The notes beneath the pieces were generated by a model. The model did no database searches. It worked only from the letters and a program-made list of their open reading frames with translations, and had not been told where the DNA came from. Position numbers and translations under genes: made by a program. From assembly GCF_936928535.1 (NCBI RefSeq), contig NZ_CAKZHY010000092.1, positions 62,001 to 126,000 of the forward strand: 64,000 nt of DNA, written 5' to 3'. This DNA comes from an uncultured Bradyrhizobium sp. (GTDB lineage Bacteria; Pseudomonadota; Alphaproteobacteria; Rhizobiales; Xanthobacteraceae). Below, in pieces: positions 52,646 to 60,917 of this stretch. How positions within the stretch are numbered: position 1 is the first letter of the stretch; each line of letters starts with the position of its first letter.

Positions 52646-53428
52646 CTAGGGCAGCGCCTTGTAGGTCATGTAGAGCGCCATCAGGGCGACGAGGGCGATC
52701 ATGCTCCGGCGCAGCACCGCCTTGCTGACGCTGTTGGCGGCGCGGGCGCCGAGATCGGTCCCGACCCAGAGGCCGGCGACAATTCCGATGATCGCCGGCC
52801 AGCCGACCATAAGGCTCTTGCTCCAGTAGATCCAGGCTGCCGGAATGTTGGTTGGAACGACCGAGAAGATCAGGCTGACGAGTTGCGCCTGATGCTGCGG
52901 CACGCGCAAGCCGGCGACGAGGCCGACGGTGATCGCAAGCCCGCCACCGATGCCCATGAAGCCGGAGGAGAAGCCGGCAAGTACGCCGATGAGGAGCAGG
53001 GGGAGCCAGGGCAGGCGATCCTGATTATCAGTGTCGCTGCCGCTGTCCTTGCGGTCGCGACGCAGGATCAGCAGAGCGATCAGCGCGGCGAGATAGGCGA
53101 CATAGGTCCATTGCAGGACCGCGTCGGAGACGGCCGTCGCGGCATAACCGCCGCCCGCGCCTCCGATCAGGAATCCGATGCCGATCCAGAAGATCCATGG
53201 CCACGGGCTGCGATTGCCACTCTCCCAATAGCGGCGCACGCCGGCGAGGCCCGTTGGCGGTATCTGCGTGATCAGCGACGTGCCCTGGGCGACGTGCTGC
53301 TCGGCGCCGAGCAGCAGCACACTGAAGATGACGAGGCCGCCGCCGGGACTCGTGCCGCTGAAGCCCGAAGCCACCCCCGCGACAAGGCCGACACCGCCAC
53401 CGGCGAAAAGCTCGTGAATCCAGGACAT
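52646..53428 (-). CDS. TauE/SafE-family membrane transporter
   Basis: 260 residues, eight hydrophobic spans in two similar halves. GVASGFSGTSPGGGLVIFSVL and LAGFSSGFMGIGGGLAITVG are the paired glycine-rich TauE repeats. The family exports sulfite, sulfoacetate or related anions. It follows the TetR gene by 3 nt on the same strand and is likely repressed by it. The exact anion is unknown. Confidence 0.92.
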   Translation of the reverse strand: MSWIHELFAGGGVGLVAGVASGFSGTSPGGGLVIFSVLLLGAEQHVAQGTSLITQIPPTGLAGVRRYWESGNRSPWPWIFWIGIGFLIGGAGGGYAATAVSDAVLQWTYVAYLAALIALLILRRDRKDSGSDTDNQDRLPWLPLLLIGVLAGFSSGFMGIGGGLAITVGLVAGLRVPQHQAQLVSLIFSVVPTNIPAAWIYWSKSLMVGWPAIIGIVAGLWVGTDLGARAANSVSKAVLRRSMIALVALMALYMTYKALP

Positions 53429-53431
53429 CGT

Positions 53432-54064
53432 TTACGCCCTGGTTCGCCGCTTCACATCGGGCGTGGTCGTGCGGAAGCCGTCGATCACGGTGGTGACGGT
53501 CGCCATGCAGGCTGCGACGTCAAAATCCTCGCCCCAGCATCTTTGCAGCACGAAGCCCTGGAAGATCGCGATCAGCACGCGGGCAATCGCATCGGCGCCG
53601 ATGTCGCGCTTGATCAGGCCGTCGTGCTGGCCGCGTTCGACCAGCGCCACGATCAACGCCCGCGGCATGTCGATTCCCTCGACAACGCTGCTGCGAACGC
53701 GGCGGTTGCGCAGCGCCTCGGCCCAGCCATGGATGCCGACGCGGCGCCGTGCTTCGCCGGCGGGATCGGTGAGCCATTGCGCGTAGACGTTCACCAGTGC
53801 GTGCAGTCCGGCGATCGGATCGCCGGATCCTTGCGCGACCGAATTGAGGATGGTCTCGCGGCGATGTCGGTCGTCGGCGAGGGCCTCGATCAGATCGTCC
53901 TTGCTCTGGAAGTAGAGATAGACGGCGCCATGGCTCAACCGCGACCGCTTCACGATGTCGGCCATGCCGGTCTGGTGAAATCCGTCCTCGGAGAAGCAGG
54001 CCAGTGCCGCTTCGAGGATCTGCTGTCGTCGGTCCTCACGCTTTTTGTCGCTGATCTTGGGCAT
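53432..54064 (-). CDS. TetR-family repressor
   Basis: 210 residues. N-terminal helix-turn-helix (about 10-57): RQQILEAALACFSEDGFHQT, IVKRSRLSHGAVYLYFQSKD. The C-terminal ligand-binding domain (TetR_C-like) ends RTTTPDVKRRTRA. Upstream there are two inverted TGAC/GATCGTT-type sites, as expected for an autorepressor. Probable target: itself and the TauE gene. Confidence 0.93.
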   Translation of the reverse strand: MPKISDKKREDRRQQILEAALACFSEDGFHQTGMADIVKRSRLSHGAVYLYFQSKDDLIEALADDRHRRETILNSVAQGSGDPIAGLHALVNVYAQWLTDPAGEARRRVGIHGWAEALRNRRVRSSVVEGIDMPRALIVALVERGQHDGLIKRDIGADAIARVLIAIFQGFVLQRCWGEDFDVAACMATVTTVIDGFRTTTPDVKRRTRA

Positions 54065-54084
54065 CCGTCCCGTCCATAAATAGC

Positions 54085-54159
54085 TGACAGATCGTTCGTT
54101 TTGGGAAAAGCCGGGATCAGTCAGAACAGGGCCTGATCCATATAAAAAACGATCAGTCA
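54085..54159. promoter_or_regulatory. Paired inverted operator-like sites before the TetR gene
   Basis: TGACAGATCGTTCGTTTT at 54085-54102 and, in opposite orientation, AAAAAACGATCAGTCA at 54144-54159 (complement TGACTGATCGTTTTTT). The shared core TGAC-x-GATCGTT appears twice in a 75-bp span that must contain the promoter. Confidence 0.6.
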
Positions 54160-54251
54160 GTCATTTATATTGGCGGAGGGGATCCAGGTCAAGCCTTGGA
54201 GAGCTGGGCCTTAAGGCATGAGGCGATGGCGACCTACGAAGGCGTTGCGGT

Positions 54252-54623
54252 CTAGAACAGCCGTCCGCCGTTCGGCACCGGCTTGCCCGGCTGCATCAGC
54301 ACGACCTTGCCGTCGGCATCCGGGAAGCCGAGCGTCAGCACCTCGGAGACGACAGGTCCGATCTGGCGCGGCGGGAAATTGACGACGGCGGCGACCTGCT
54401 GGCCGACCAGCGTTTCGAGCGGATGGTTTTCGGTGATCTGCGCCGAGCTCTTGCGCACGCCGATGGCAGGGCCGAAGTCGATCCACAGCCGCCAGGCCAG
54501 CTTGCGCGCCTCGGGAAACGGTTTTGCGTCGACGATGGTGCCGACGCGGATATCGACCGCGAGGAACGTATTGAAGTCGATGGTCGGCGAGGCGGATGCG
54601 GCGGGATCGTGGGTGACGTGCAT
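54252..54623 (-). CDS. csaA: CsaA-type tRNA-binding OB-fold protein
   Basis: 123 residues from ATG 54623 (MHVTHDPAASAS). The tRNA-binding EMAP-II-like OB fold covers most of the protein: FLAVDIRVGTIVDAKPFPEARKL in two stretches, GVRKSSAQITENH and VAAVVNFPPRQIG. In Bacillus CsaA acts as an export-related chaperone; in proteobacteria the role is less clear. Weak ribosome site. Alone on its strand. Confidence 0.9.
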   Translation of the reverse strand: MHVTHDPAASASPTIDFNTFLAVDIRVGTIVDAKPFPEARKLAWRLWIDFGPAIGVRKSSAQITENHPLETLVGQQVAAVVNFPPRQIGPVVSEVLTLGFPDADGKVVLMQPGKPVPNGGRLF

Positions 54624-54730
54624 GGTGTATCCGTTCGGAAGAAGTCGAAAGCGTCGTTGGTAATATTGTCGCGCGATCCGGAGTTTCGTACAACGCCGCA
54701 GCACGTCACGACGCACGCGCGAGGATCGTC

Positions 54731-55096
54731 TTGCCCAACATCATCTACGGCATCAAGAACTGCGACACCATGAAGAAGGCCCGCGCCTGGCTCGACACCC
54801 GCGGCGTCGCCTACGAGTTCCACGACTACAAGGCCGCTGGCGTCGAGAAGGACAAGCTCAAGCAATGGAGCGACAAGCTCGGCTGGGAGACGCTGCTCAA
54901 TCGTGCCGGCACCACTTTCAAGAAGCTCCCCGATTCCGACAAGGGAGGTCTGACCGAGAAAAAGGCGCTGGCGCTGATGCTAGCGCAACCATCGATGATC
55001 AAGCGTCCCGTGCTCGAAATTGGCGGCAAACTCCTGGTCGGTTTCAAGCCTGACATCTACGACAAGGAAGTCGGCGGGAAGGCGCGCAAGAGCTAG
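54731..55096 (+). CDS. ArsC-family reductase (Spx/YffB type)
   Basis: 121 residues from TTG 54731 (LPNIIYGIKNCDTMKKA), GAGGATCG before it. The N-terminal NCDTMKKARAWLD has the single catalytic Cys of the YffB subgroup; LLNRAGTTFKKL and IKRPVLEIGGKLLVGFKPDI complete the thioredoxin-like fold. The arsenate-specific arginine trio is not clear, so it is likely a general glutathione-dependent reductase. Confidence 0.92.
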   Translation: MPNIIYGIKNCDTMKKARAWLDTRGVAYEFHDYKAAGVEKDKLKQWSDKLGWETLLNRAGTTFKKLPDSDKGGLTEKKALALMLAQPSMIKRPVLEIGGKLLVGFKPDIYDKEVGGKARKS

Positions 55097-55105
55097 ATCA
55101 GAGCG

Positions 55106-55753
55106 CTAGTTCAGCTCGATGATCTCGGCGGTGACGCCGGGGCCGGACTGATCCGCGAATTCGACGATCTCCGCGGACGCAATGCGGCCGGGGGCGCGGT
55201 GAAACAGGTCGCGGTCGATCACCGTGCGCAGCTTCGGCCGCGGCAGCGCGTCATTTCCACGCAGCAGATTCTTGATCTCGAAGCCGCCGTCCTCGCAAAA
55301 GGTCTTGAGCGAGGCGATGACGTGGCTGACCTTGTCGTCGGTCAGGAAAGGCAGCAGCAGCCGCTCATAGGCGACGACACGGCCGTAGATGTCGTCGACA
55401 TCGGCGACGCTGTAGACCGGAAGTCCGCGCATGATGCATTCGTGATAGACCGGCATCACGAAAGGCGCGAGCCGCGGACCGACATAGTCCTCGAGCAGGA
55501 TTCCCTTGCCGGTATGGCCGTAGGCGCGGGAGATCCGCGTGCCCTCGCTCTGGATGGTCAGGCGCGGCGTCGGCGTCGAATGGTCCACCGTGTAGTAGAT
55601 GAGATCGGACAGCTCCTCCTCGAGGCGCGCGGGCTGATACTCCCAGATCGCGGGGGCAGCCTGATGGCGCGCATAAAGTCTCAGCCACGCGTTGAGCAGG
55701 TCACGTTGCTTGATCGACTTGACGACGGAGGGAGCAGCGCTGGCGAAATCCAA
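55106..55753 (-). CDS. PAS_5-like domain protein
   Basis: 215 residues if begun at TTG 55753 (LDFASAAPSVV, GGGAA upstream); the frame is open to a TTG at 55834. The segment LLNAWLRLYARHQAAPAIWEY through AYGHTGKGILLEDYVGPRLA resembles the PAS_5 (DUF1457) fold of alphaproteobacteria. The C-terminal ~70 residues (CEDGGFEIKNLLRG) form a separate small part. No kinase or output domain. Function unknown; signal sensing is inferred from the fold. Confidence 0.78.
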   Translation of the reverse strand: MDFASAAPSVVKSIKQRDLLNAWLRLYARHQAAPAIWEYQPARLEEELSDLIYYTVDHSTPTPRLTIQSEGTRISRAYGHTGKGILLEDYVGPRLAPFVMPVYHECIMRGLPVYSVADVDDIYGRVVAYERLLLPFLTDDKVSHVIASLKTFCEDGGFEIKNLLRGNDALPRPKLRTVIDRDLFHRAPGRIASAEIVEFADQSGPGVTAEIIELN

Positions 55754-56092
55754 AACAATATTCCCGGCGAATGAAACCCGGGCATGATCTCGTTCTCGGG
55801 AAAATTTTTGATGAAGGCTGGCGCGCGGAAGCAAAGACCGTTAACGACGACTTGATGACCGGTGTCTTGCGAGCCGGGAAGCCGGCAGGCGACATGACAA
55901 AGCCTCCAACTAAGGGAGCATAAGACTCCCAGCCAAAGGCCTGACCTGCTCAGCTTTCCGCCTTGCCTAACACCCGTCACCTCCGGCATATTCCGCGCCC
56001 GGAGGCGGTGTTCCGGGACAGGCTCCAAGGCCTCCGGAACGTCGAATTAACAAGGACAGCCACGCGTATCGCGCGGGCAGGGGGAAATCTGT
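55754..56092. other. Divergent intergenic region before the ABC operon
   Basis: 339 nt between the PAS-like gene and the transporter operon, presumably holding both promoters. It contains the long-armed dyad at 55999-56037 and no coding frame I accept. Confidence 0.5.
55999..56037 (+). promoter_or_regulatory. Stem-loop in the leader of the ABC transporter operon
   Basis: CCGGAGGC pairs with GCCTCCGG across a 23-nt loop. It ends 55 nt before the TTG start and may lie in the 5' leader. Known riboswitch classes do not obviously fit. Confidence 0.3.
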
Positions 56093-56848
56093 TTGGCCGA
56101 TGAGTTCATTCTCGAAACGGAAGGCTTGACCAAGGAGTTCGCGGGCTTCTTCGCCGTCCGCGACGTTGCGCTCAAGGTTCGCCGTGGGAGTATTCACGCG
56201 TTGATCGGCCCGAACGGTGCGGGCAAGACGACGTGCTTCAATCTTCTGACCAAGTTCCTCAAACCGTCTGCCGGAAAAATCCTGTACAAGGGACAGGACA
56301 TCACGGCGATGGCGCCTGCCGACGTGGCCCGCTTGGGGCTGGTACGGTCGTTCCAGATCTCGGCGGTGTTTCCGCATCTCACCGCGCTGGAGAATGTTCG
56401 TGTCGCGCTCCAGCGGCAGCACGGCAGCTCCTTCGATTTCTGGCGCTCCAAGTCCGTGCTCAACCGCTTCAACGACCGGGCGCGCGAGCTGCTGAACGAT
56501 GTCGGCCTCAGCGAGTTTGCCGATACGCCTGCGGTCGAGATGGCCTACGGGCGCAAGCGCGCGCTCGAGATCGCAACCACGCTCGCGCTCGATCCGGAGA
56601 TGATGCTCTTGGACGAGCCGATGGCTGGCATGGGTCACGAGGACATCGACAAGATCGCCGCGCTGATCAAGCGTATCTCGGCGAAATACACCATCCTGAT
56701 GGTCGAGCATAATTTGAGCGTCGTCGCCAATCTTTCCGATATCATCACCGTGCTGACGCGCGGGCAGGTGCTCGCCCAGGGCCATTATTCCGAGCTCACC
56801 AAGGACGAGCGCGTCAAGGAAGCCTATCTGGGAGCCGGTCATGCCTGA
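56093..56848 (+). CDS. ABC transporter ATPase, LivG-like
   Basis: 251 residues from TTG 56093 (LADEFILETEGLTKEF) behind AGGGGGAAA. Walker A GPNGAGKTT, a degenerate signature AYGRKRALEIA, Walker B MMLLDEPMAGM, and the H-loop in ILMVEHNLSVV. The missing LSGGQ consensus is usual in LivG proteins. It energises uptake with the LivF-like partner whose gene overlaps by 8 nt. Part of the HAAT (branched-chain amino acid, amide, urea) family. Confidence 0.95.
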   Translation: MADEFILETEGLTKEFAGFFAVRDVALKVRRGSIHALIGPNGAGKTTCFNLLTKFLKPSAGKILYKGQDITAMAPADVARLGLVRSFQISAVFPHLTALENVRVALQRQHGSSFDFWRSKSVLNRFNDRARELLNDVGLSEFADTPAVEMAYGRKRALEIATTLALDPEMMLLDEPMAGMGHEDIDKIAALIKRISAKYTILMVEHNLSVVANLSDIITVLTRGQVLAQGHYSELTKDERVKEAYLGAGHA

Positions 56849-57587
56849 GACTGCAATGGCCGAGGCACCAGTGAAGGCTGCAACTGGCGGCAACATCCTC
56901 CAGGTCCGCAACTTGGAGGCCTGGTACGGCGAGTCCCACATCTTGCACGGGATCAATTTCGACGTGAATGCGGGCGAGGTCGTTACGCTGCTCGGGCGCA
57001 ACGGCGCCGGCAAGACCACCACGCTGAAGTCGATCATGGGCATCATCAGCAAACGTGCCGGCTCGATCCAATTCAACAACCAGGAGATTATCCGCGCGAC
57101 CTCCGACAAGATCGCGCGCATGGGTATCGCGTTCTGCCCGGAAGAGCGGGGAATTTTCTCGAGCCTCGACGTGAAGGAGAATCTGCTTCTGCCGCCGGTG
57201 GTGCGTGCAGGTGGATTGCCGCTCGAGCAGATCTTCGATCTGTTTCCGAACCTGAAGGAGCGGCTGAGCAGCCAGGGCACCAAGCTGTCCGGCGGCGAGC
57301 AGCAGATGCTCGCGATTGCGCGCATCCTGCGCACCGGCGCGAGCTTCCTGATGCTGGACGAGCCGACCGAAGGCCTTGCACCCGTCATCATTCAACAGAT
57401 CGGCCACACCATTGCGAGGCTCAAGAAGGAAGGTTTCACGATCCTCCTGGTCGAGCAGAACTTCCGCTTCGCATCCACCGTCGCCGATCGTTATTATGTC
57501 GTCGAGCACGGCAAGATCATTGACGGATTTTCCAATGCAGAGCTTGCCGCCAATATGGACAAGCTCCACACCTATCTCGGCGTCTAG
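56841..57587 (+). CDS. ABC transporter ATPase, LivF-like
   Basis: 248 residues; ATG 56841 overlaps the LivG-like stop by 8 nt. Walker A GRNGAGKTT, signature LSGGEQQML, Walker B FLMLDEPTEGLAP, and H-loop LLVEQNFRFA. Pairs with the LivG-like subunit on the cytoplasmic face. Confidence 0.95.
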   Translation: MPETAMAEAPVKAATGGNILQVRNLEAWYGESHILHGINFDVNAGEVVTLLGRNGAGKTTTLKSIMGIISKRAGSIQFNNQEIIRATSDKIARMGIAFCPEERGIFSSLDVKENLLLPPVVRAGGLPLEQIFDLFPNLKERLSSQGTKLSGGEQQMLAIARILRTGASFLMLDEPTEGLAPVIIQQIGHTIARLKKEGFTILLVEQNFRFASTVADRYYVVEHGKIIDGFSNAELAANMDKLHTYLGV

Positions 57588-57634
57588 TACGGCCAAGAGT
57601 CGAATAGTCACGAGAACATTGACGAGGAAGTAGC

Positions 57635-58855
57635 ATGAAAAAGTCGATTGCATCGTTGTTGCTCGGCACGGCATTGGCCGTGACCACCGCTGGCGCCGCA
57701 TTCGCACAGGACAAGGCGGTCAAGATCGGTGCACTTTCCGATCAGTCCGGTCTCTATGCCGACCTCGGCGGCCCCGGCTCGACGCTCGCAGCGCAGATGG
57801 CGGTTGAAGATTCCGGCCTGGGCGCGAAGGGTTGGAAGATCGACATCATCTCGGGTGACCACCAGAACAAGCCCGACATCGGCACCGCAATCGCGCGGCA
57901 GTGGTTCGACGTCGACAAGGTCGACATCATCGTGGACGTGCCGAACTCCGGCGTGGCGCTCGCCGTCAACAATGTCGTCAAGGAAAAGAACGGCGTCTAC
58001 ATCAATTCGGGAGCTGCGACCTCGGACCTCACCAACGCGCAGTGCTCGCCCAACACCGTGCACTGGACCTACGACACCTATATGCTGGCCCACACCACAG
58101 GCCAGGCGCTGGTGAAGGCCGGTGGCGACACCTGGTTCTTCCTGACTGCGGACTACGCCTTCGGTGCGGCGCTGGAGCGCGATACCACCGCGGTCGTCAC
58201 CGCCAATGGCGGCAAGGTGGTCGGCGGGGTCAAGCATCCGCTCAACACGCCGGATTTCTCCTCGTTCCTGCTGCAGGCGCAGGCCTCCAAGGCCAAGATC
58301 ATCGGCCTTGCCAATGCCGGTGGTGATACCACCAACACGATCAAGCAGGCTGCCGAGTTCGGCATCGGCAAGGGTGGGCAGAAGCTCGCGGCGTTGCTGC
58401 TGTTCCTCACCGACGTCAAGGCGATCGGGCTGGAGACCGCACAGGGCCTGAACTTCACCGAGACCTTCTATTGGGACATGAACGACAAGACCCGGGCTTT
58501 CTCCAAGCGCTTCTCGGAGAAGATGAAGAACGGTGCGATGCCGACCATGGTTCAGGCGGGCGTTTACGCGGGCGTGCGCCACTATCTCAAGGCGCTCGAA
58601 GCGCTCGGCGGCAATCCGCATGATGGCGTCAAGGTGGTCGAGAAGATGAAGTCGATGCCGACCGAAGACGATCTGTTCGGCAAGGGCGAGATCCAGCCCA
58701 ACGGCCGCACCATCCACAACGCCTATCTGTTCGAGGTGAAGAAGCCCTCCGAGTCCAAGGGACCGTGGGACTTCTACAAGCTCGTCGGCACGGTGCCGGG
58801 CGACCAGGCTTTCACGCCGCTGTCCGAGAGCAAGTGCGCGCTGCTCAAGAAGTAA
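57635..58855 (+). CDS. ABC transporter periplasmic binding protein, LivK-like
   Basis: 406 residues with a cleavable signal peptide (KKSIASLLLGTALAVTTAG, then AFAQDKAVKIG). Type I periplasmic fold of the Leu/Ile/Val/amide receptor family: LSDQSGLYADLGGPGSTLAA near the start and TWFFLTADYAFGAALERDT in the second lobe. Two lone cysteines at AQCSPNT and the C-terminal SKCALLKK. Ligand unknown; amides and aromatic or branched amino acids are all possible. A GC-rich hairpin follows the stop. Confidence 0.95.
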   Translation: MKKSIASLLLGTALAVTTAGAAFAQDKAVKIGALSDQSGLYADLGGPGSTLAAQMAVEDSGLGAKGWKIDIISGDHQNKPDIGTAIARQWFDVDKVDIIVDVPNSGVALAVNNVVKEKNGVYINSGAATSDLTNAQCSPNTVHWTYDTYMLAHTTGQALVKAGGDTWFFLTADYAFGAALERDTTAVVTANGGKVVGGVKHPLNTPDFSSFLLQAQASKAKIIGLANAGGDTTNTIKQAAEFGIGKGGQKLAALLLFLTDVKAIGLETAQGLNFTETFYWDMNDKTRAFSKRFSEKMKNGAMPTMVQAGVYAGVRHYLKALEALGGNPHDGVKVVEKMKSMPTEDDLFGKGEIQPNGRTIHNAYLFEVKKPSESKGPWDFYKLVGTVPGDQAFTPLSESKCALLKK

Positions 58856-58863
58856 GACCAACA

Positions 58864-58888
58864 GCTCGCCGGCGGTGAGCCGGCGGGC
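58864..58888 (+). terminator. GC-rich hairpin after the binding-protein gene
   Basis: GCTCGCCGGC-GGTGA-GCCGGCGGGC, ten pairs with one T-G. It lies 8 nt after the stop and 41 nt before the permease gene. Within an operon, such hairpins protect the upstream message or partly stop transcription, which would raise the binding protein over the membrane subunits. Confidence 0.6.
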
Positions 58889-58928
58889 ATGACTTTAGGG
58901 AACGCCGAAGGGACTGGGTGCTGGATCG

Positions 58929-59792
58929 ATGCAGGCTCTCTACGCACAGCTACTGGTGGGACTGATCAACGGCTCGTTCTACGCGCTGCTCAGTCTCGGG
59001 CTCGCCGTCATCTTCGGCATGCTCAACATCATCAATTTCGCCCATGGCGCGCTTTACATGATGGGCGCGTTCGCCGCCTATTTCCTGCTGAACGTCGGCG
59101 GCATCAGTTACTGGTGGGCGCTGTTGCTGGCACCTATTATTGTCGGCATCTTCGGCATGATCCTGGAACGGACCATGCTGAAATTCCTGACCGGGCTCGA
59201 TCATCTCTACGGCCTGCTGCTGACCTTCGGCATCGCGCTGATCGTGCAGGGCGTGTTCCAGAACTATTTCGGCTCCTCCGGGCTGCCATACGCCATTCCG
59301 GACCAGCTCAAGGGCGGCATGAATCTCGGCTTCATGTTCCTGCCGATCTATCGCGGTTGGGTTGTCGTATTTTCGTTGGTCGTGTGTCTAGGAACCTGGT
59401 TCCTGATCGAGAAGACGCGGCTTGGCGCTTACCTGCGCGCCGCCACGGAAAATCCGACGCTGGTGCGCGCCTTCGGTATCAACGTGCCGCGCATGATCAC
59501 GCTCACCTACGGCCTCGGCGTCGGCCTGGCCGCGCTCGCCGGCGTGCTGTCGGCGCCGATCAACCAGGTGCGGCCGCTGATGGGCGCCGACCTCATCATC
59601 GTGGTGTTTGCGGTGGTGGTGATCGGCGGCATGGGATCAATCATGGGCTCCATCATCACCGGCTTTGCGCTCGGTGTGATCGAGGGCCTGACCAAATATT
59701 TCTACCCTGAGGCCTCCAACACCGTCGTGTTCGTGCTGATGGTGCTTGTGCTCCTGGTGAAGCCAACGGGATTGACGGGAAGGGCAGCCTGA
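58929..59792 (+). CDS. ABC transporter permease, LivH-like
   Basis: 287 residues, eight or so spans. LVGLINGSFYALLSLGLAVI opens the protein, FGMLNIINFAHGALYMMGAF is the family signature, and GMGSIMGSIITGFALGVIEG lies near the end. It forms the membrane channel with the LivM-like protein. ATG 58929 has GGGTGCTGG before it (weak). Confidence 0.95.
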   Translation: MQALYAQLLVGLINGSFYALLSLGLAVIFGMLNIINFAHGALYMMGAFAAYFLLNVGGISYWWALLLAPIIVGIFGMILERTMLKFLTGLDHLYGLLLTFGIALIVQGVFQNYFGSSGLPYAIPDQLKGGMNLGFMFLPIYRGWVVVFSLVVCLGTWFLIEKTRLGAYLRAATENPTLVRAFGINVPRMITLTYGLGVGLAALAGVLSAPINQVRPLMGADLIIVVFAVVVIGGMGSIMGSIITGFALGVIEGLTKYFYPEASNTVVFVLMVLVLLVKPTGLTGRAA

Positions 59793-59793
59793 T

Positions 59794-60762
59794 ATGACAG
59801 CCTTGACGGACGATACGCTGCCGGTCACGCCGCGCGCGATGCGTGACGAGATGGTCTTGTTCGTGGTGATGGCGGTGCTGCTCGCGGCCGTGCCATTCAG
59901 CGGCATCTACCCCTTCTTCGTGATGCAGGCGCTGTGCTTCGCGCTGCTGGCCTGCGCCTTCAATCTTCTGATCGGCTATGGCGGCTTGTTGTCGTTCGGC
60001 CACGCGATGTTCATGGGCACGGCCGGCTACTGCAGTGCGCATGCGCTGAAGGTGTGGGCGCTGCCGCCGGAGCTCGGCGTCCTCGTCGGCATCGCCGCGG
60101 CGTTCGTGCTGTCGATCATCACAGGCTATATCTCGATCCGCCGCCAAGGCATCTACTTCTCGATGATCACGCTGGCGCTGTCGCAGCTCCTTTATTTCAT
60201 CTACCTCCAGGCGCCGTTCACGCATGGCGAGGACGGCATCCAGGGCATTCCGCAGGGGCACATGTTCGGCGTGCTCGATTTGTCCAAGCCGACCGTGCTC
60301 TACTATGTCGTGCTCGTCGGCTTCCTCGCCGGCTTCCTGCTGATCTACCGGATCATCAACTCGCCGTTCGGCGAGGTCCTGAAATCGATCCGCGAGAACG
60401 AGCCGCGTGCGATCTCACTGGGCTATCGGACCGACCAGTACAAGTTCCTGGCGTTTGTCCTGTCGGGGACGCTGGCAGGTTTCGCCGGCGCGCTAAAAGT
60501 GTTCGTGGCACAGAACGCCTCGCTCACCGACGTGCACTGGTCGATGTCCGGCGAAGTCGTGCTGATGACCCTGGTCGGGGGTCTCGGGACCATTTTCGGT
60601 CCCGTGGTCGGCGCCTTCGTGATCATCGCCATGCAACAATATCTGGCGGGCTTCGGCCAGTGGGTGACGGTGATCCAGGGCTCGATCTTCGTGATCTGCG
60701 TGCTCACCTTCCGCCGCGGCGTGATCGGTGAAATCGCGCATTACTTCCGCCGATCCCTCTAA
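59794..60762 (+). CDS. ABC transporter permease, LivM-like
   Basis: 322 residues, about nine or ten spans. CFALLACAFNLLIGYGGLLSFG in part (LLIGYGGLLSFGHAMFMG) is the LivM signature, and LAGFAGALKVFVAQNASL precedes the last spans. ATG 59794 is 1 nt after the LivH-like stop. Last gene of the transporter operon; the 155-nt gap after it holds the Pho box of the next operon. Confidence 0.95.
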   Translation: MTALTDDTLPVTPRAMRDEMVLFVVMAVLLAAVPFSGIYPFFVMQALCFALLACAFNLLIGYGGLLSFGHAMFMGTAGYCSAHALKVWALPPELGVLVGIAAAFVLSIITGYISIRRQGIYFSMITLALSQLLYFIYLQAPFTHGEDGIQGIPQGHMFGVLDLSKPTVLYYVVLVGFLAGFLLIYRIINSPFGEVLKSIRENEPRAISLGYRTDQYKFLAFVLSGTLAGFAGALKVFVAQNASLTDVHWSMSGEVVLMTLVGGLGTIFGPVVGAFVIIAMQQYLAGFGQWVTVIQGSIFVICVLTFRRGVIGEIAHYFRRSL

Positions 60763-60859
60763 GTCGTTGATTTGATGTAAAAATAATCGTCTCGTGAAAG
60801 CGGTGGATGATCCGGCTCCGCGGGCGTGAGGTGGCACGCGCGCGGCTCGAAAATGGTCT

Positions 60860-60877
60860 ATGACAGTTTCATGACGG
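60860..60877 (-). promoter_or_regulatory. Pho box (PhoB-binding site) before the DUF47-pit operon
   Basis: On the minus strand: CCGTCAT-GAAA-CTGTCAT. The second repeat is identical to the consensus CTGTCAT, the first differs at one base, and the 4-nt spacer is exact. It lies 41 nt upstream of the DUF47 start. In Sinorhizobium meliloti the homologous orfA-pit operon is known to be repressed by PhoB at low phosphate, which fits this place. Confidence 0.75.
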
Positions 60878-60917
60878 CCCCTTGGGCCGGACCATTTCCA
60901 ACCGGTAGTCTATCCCC

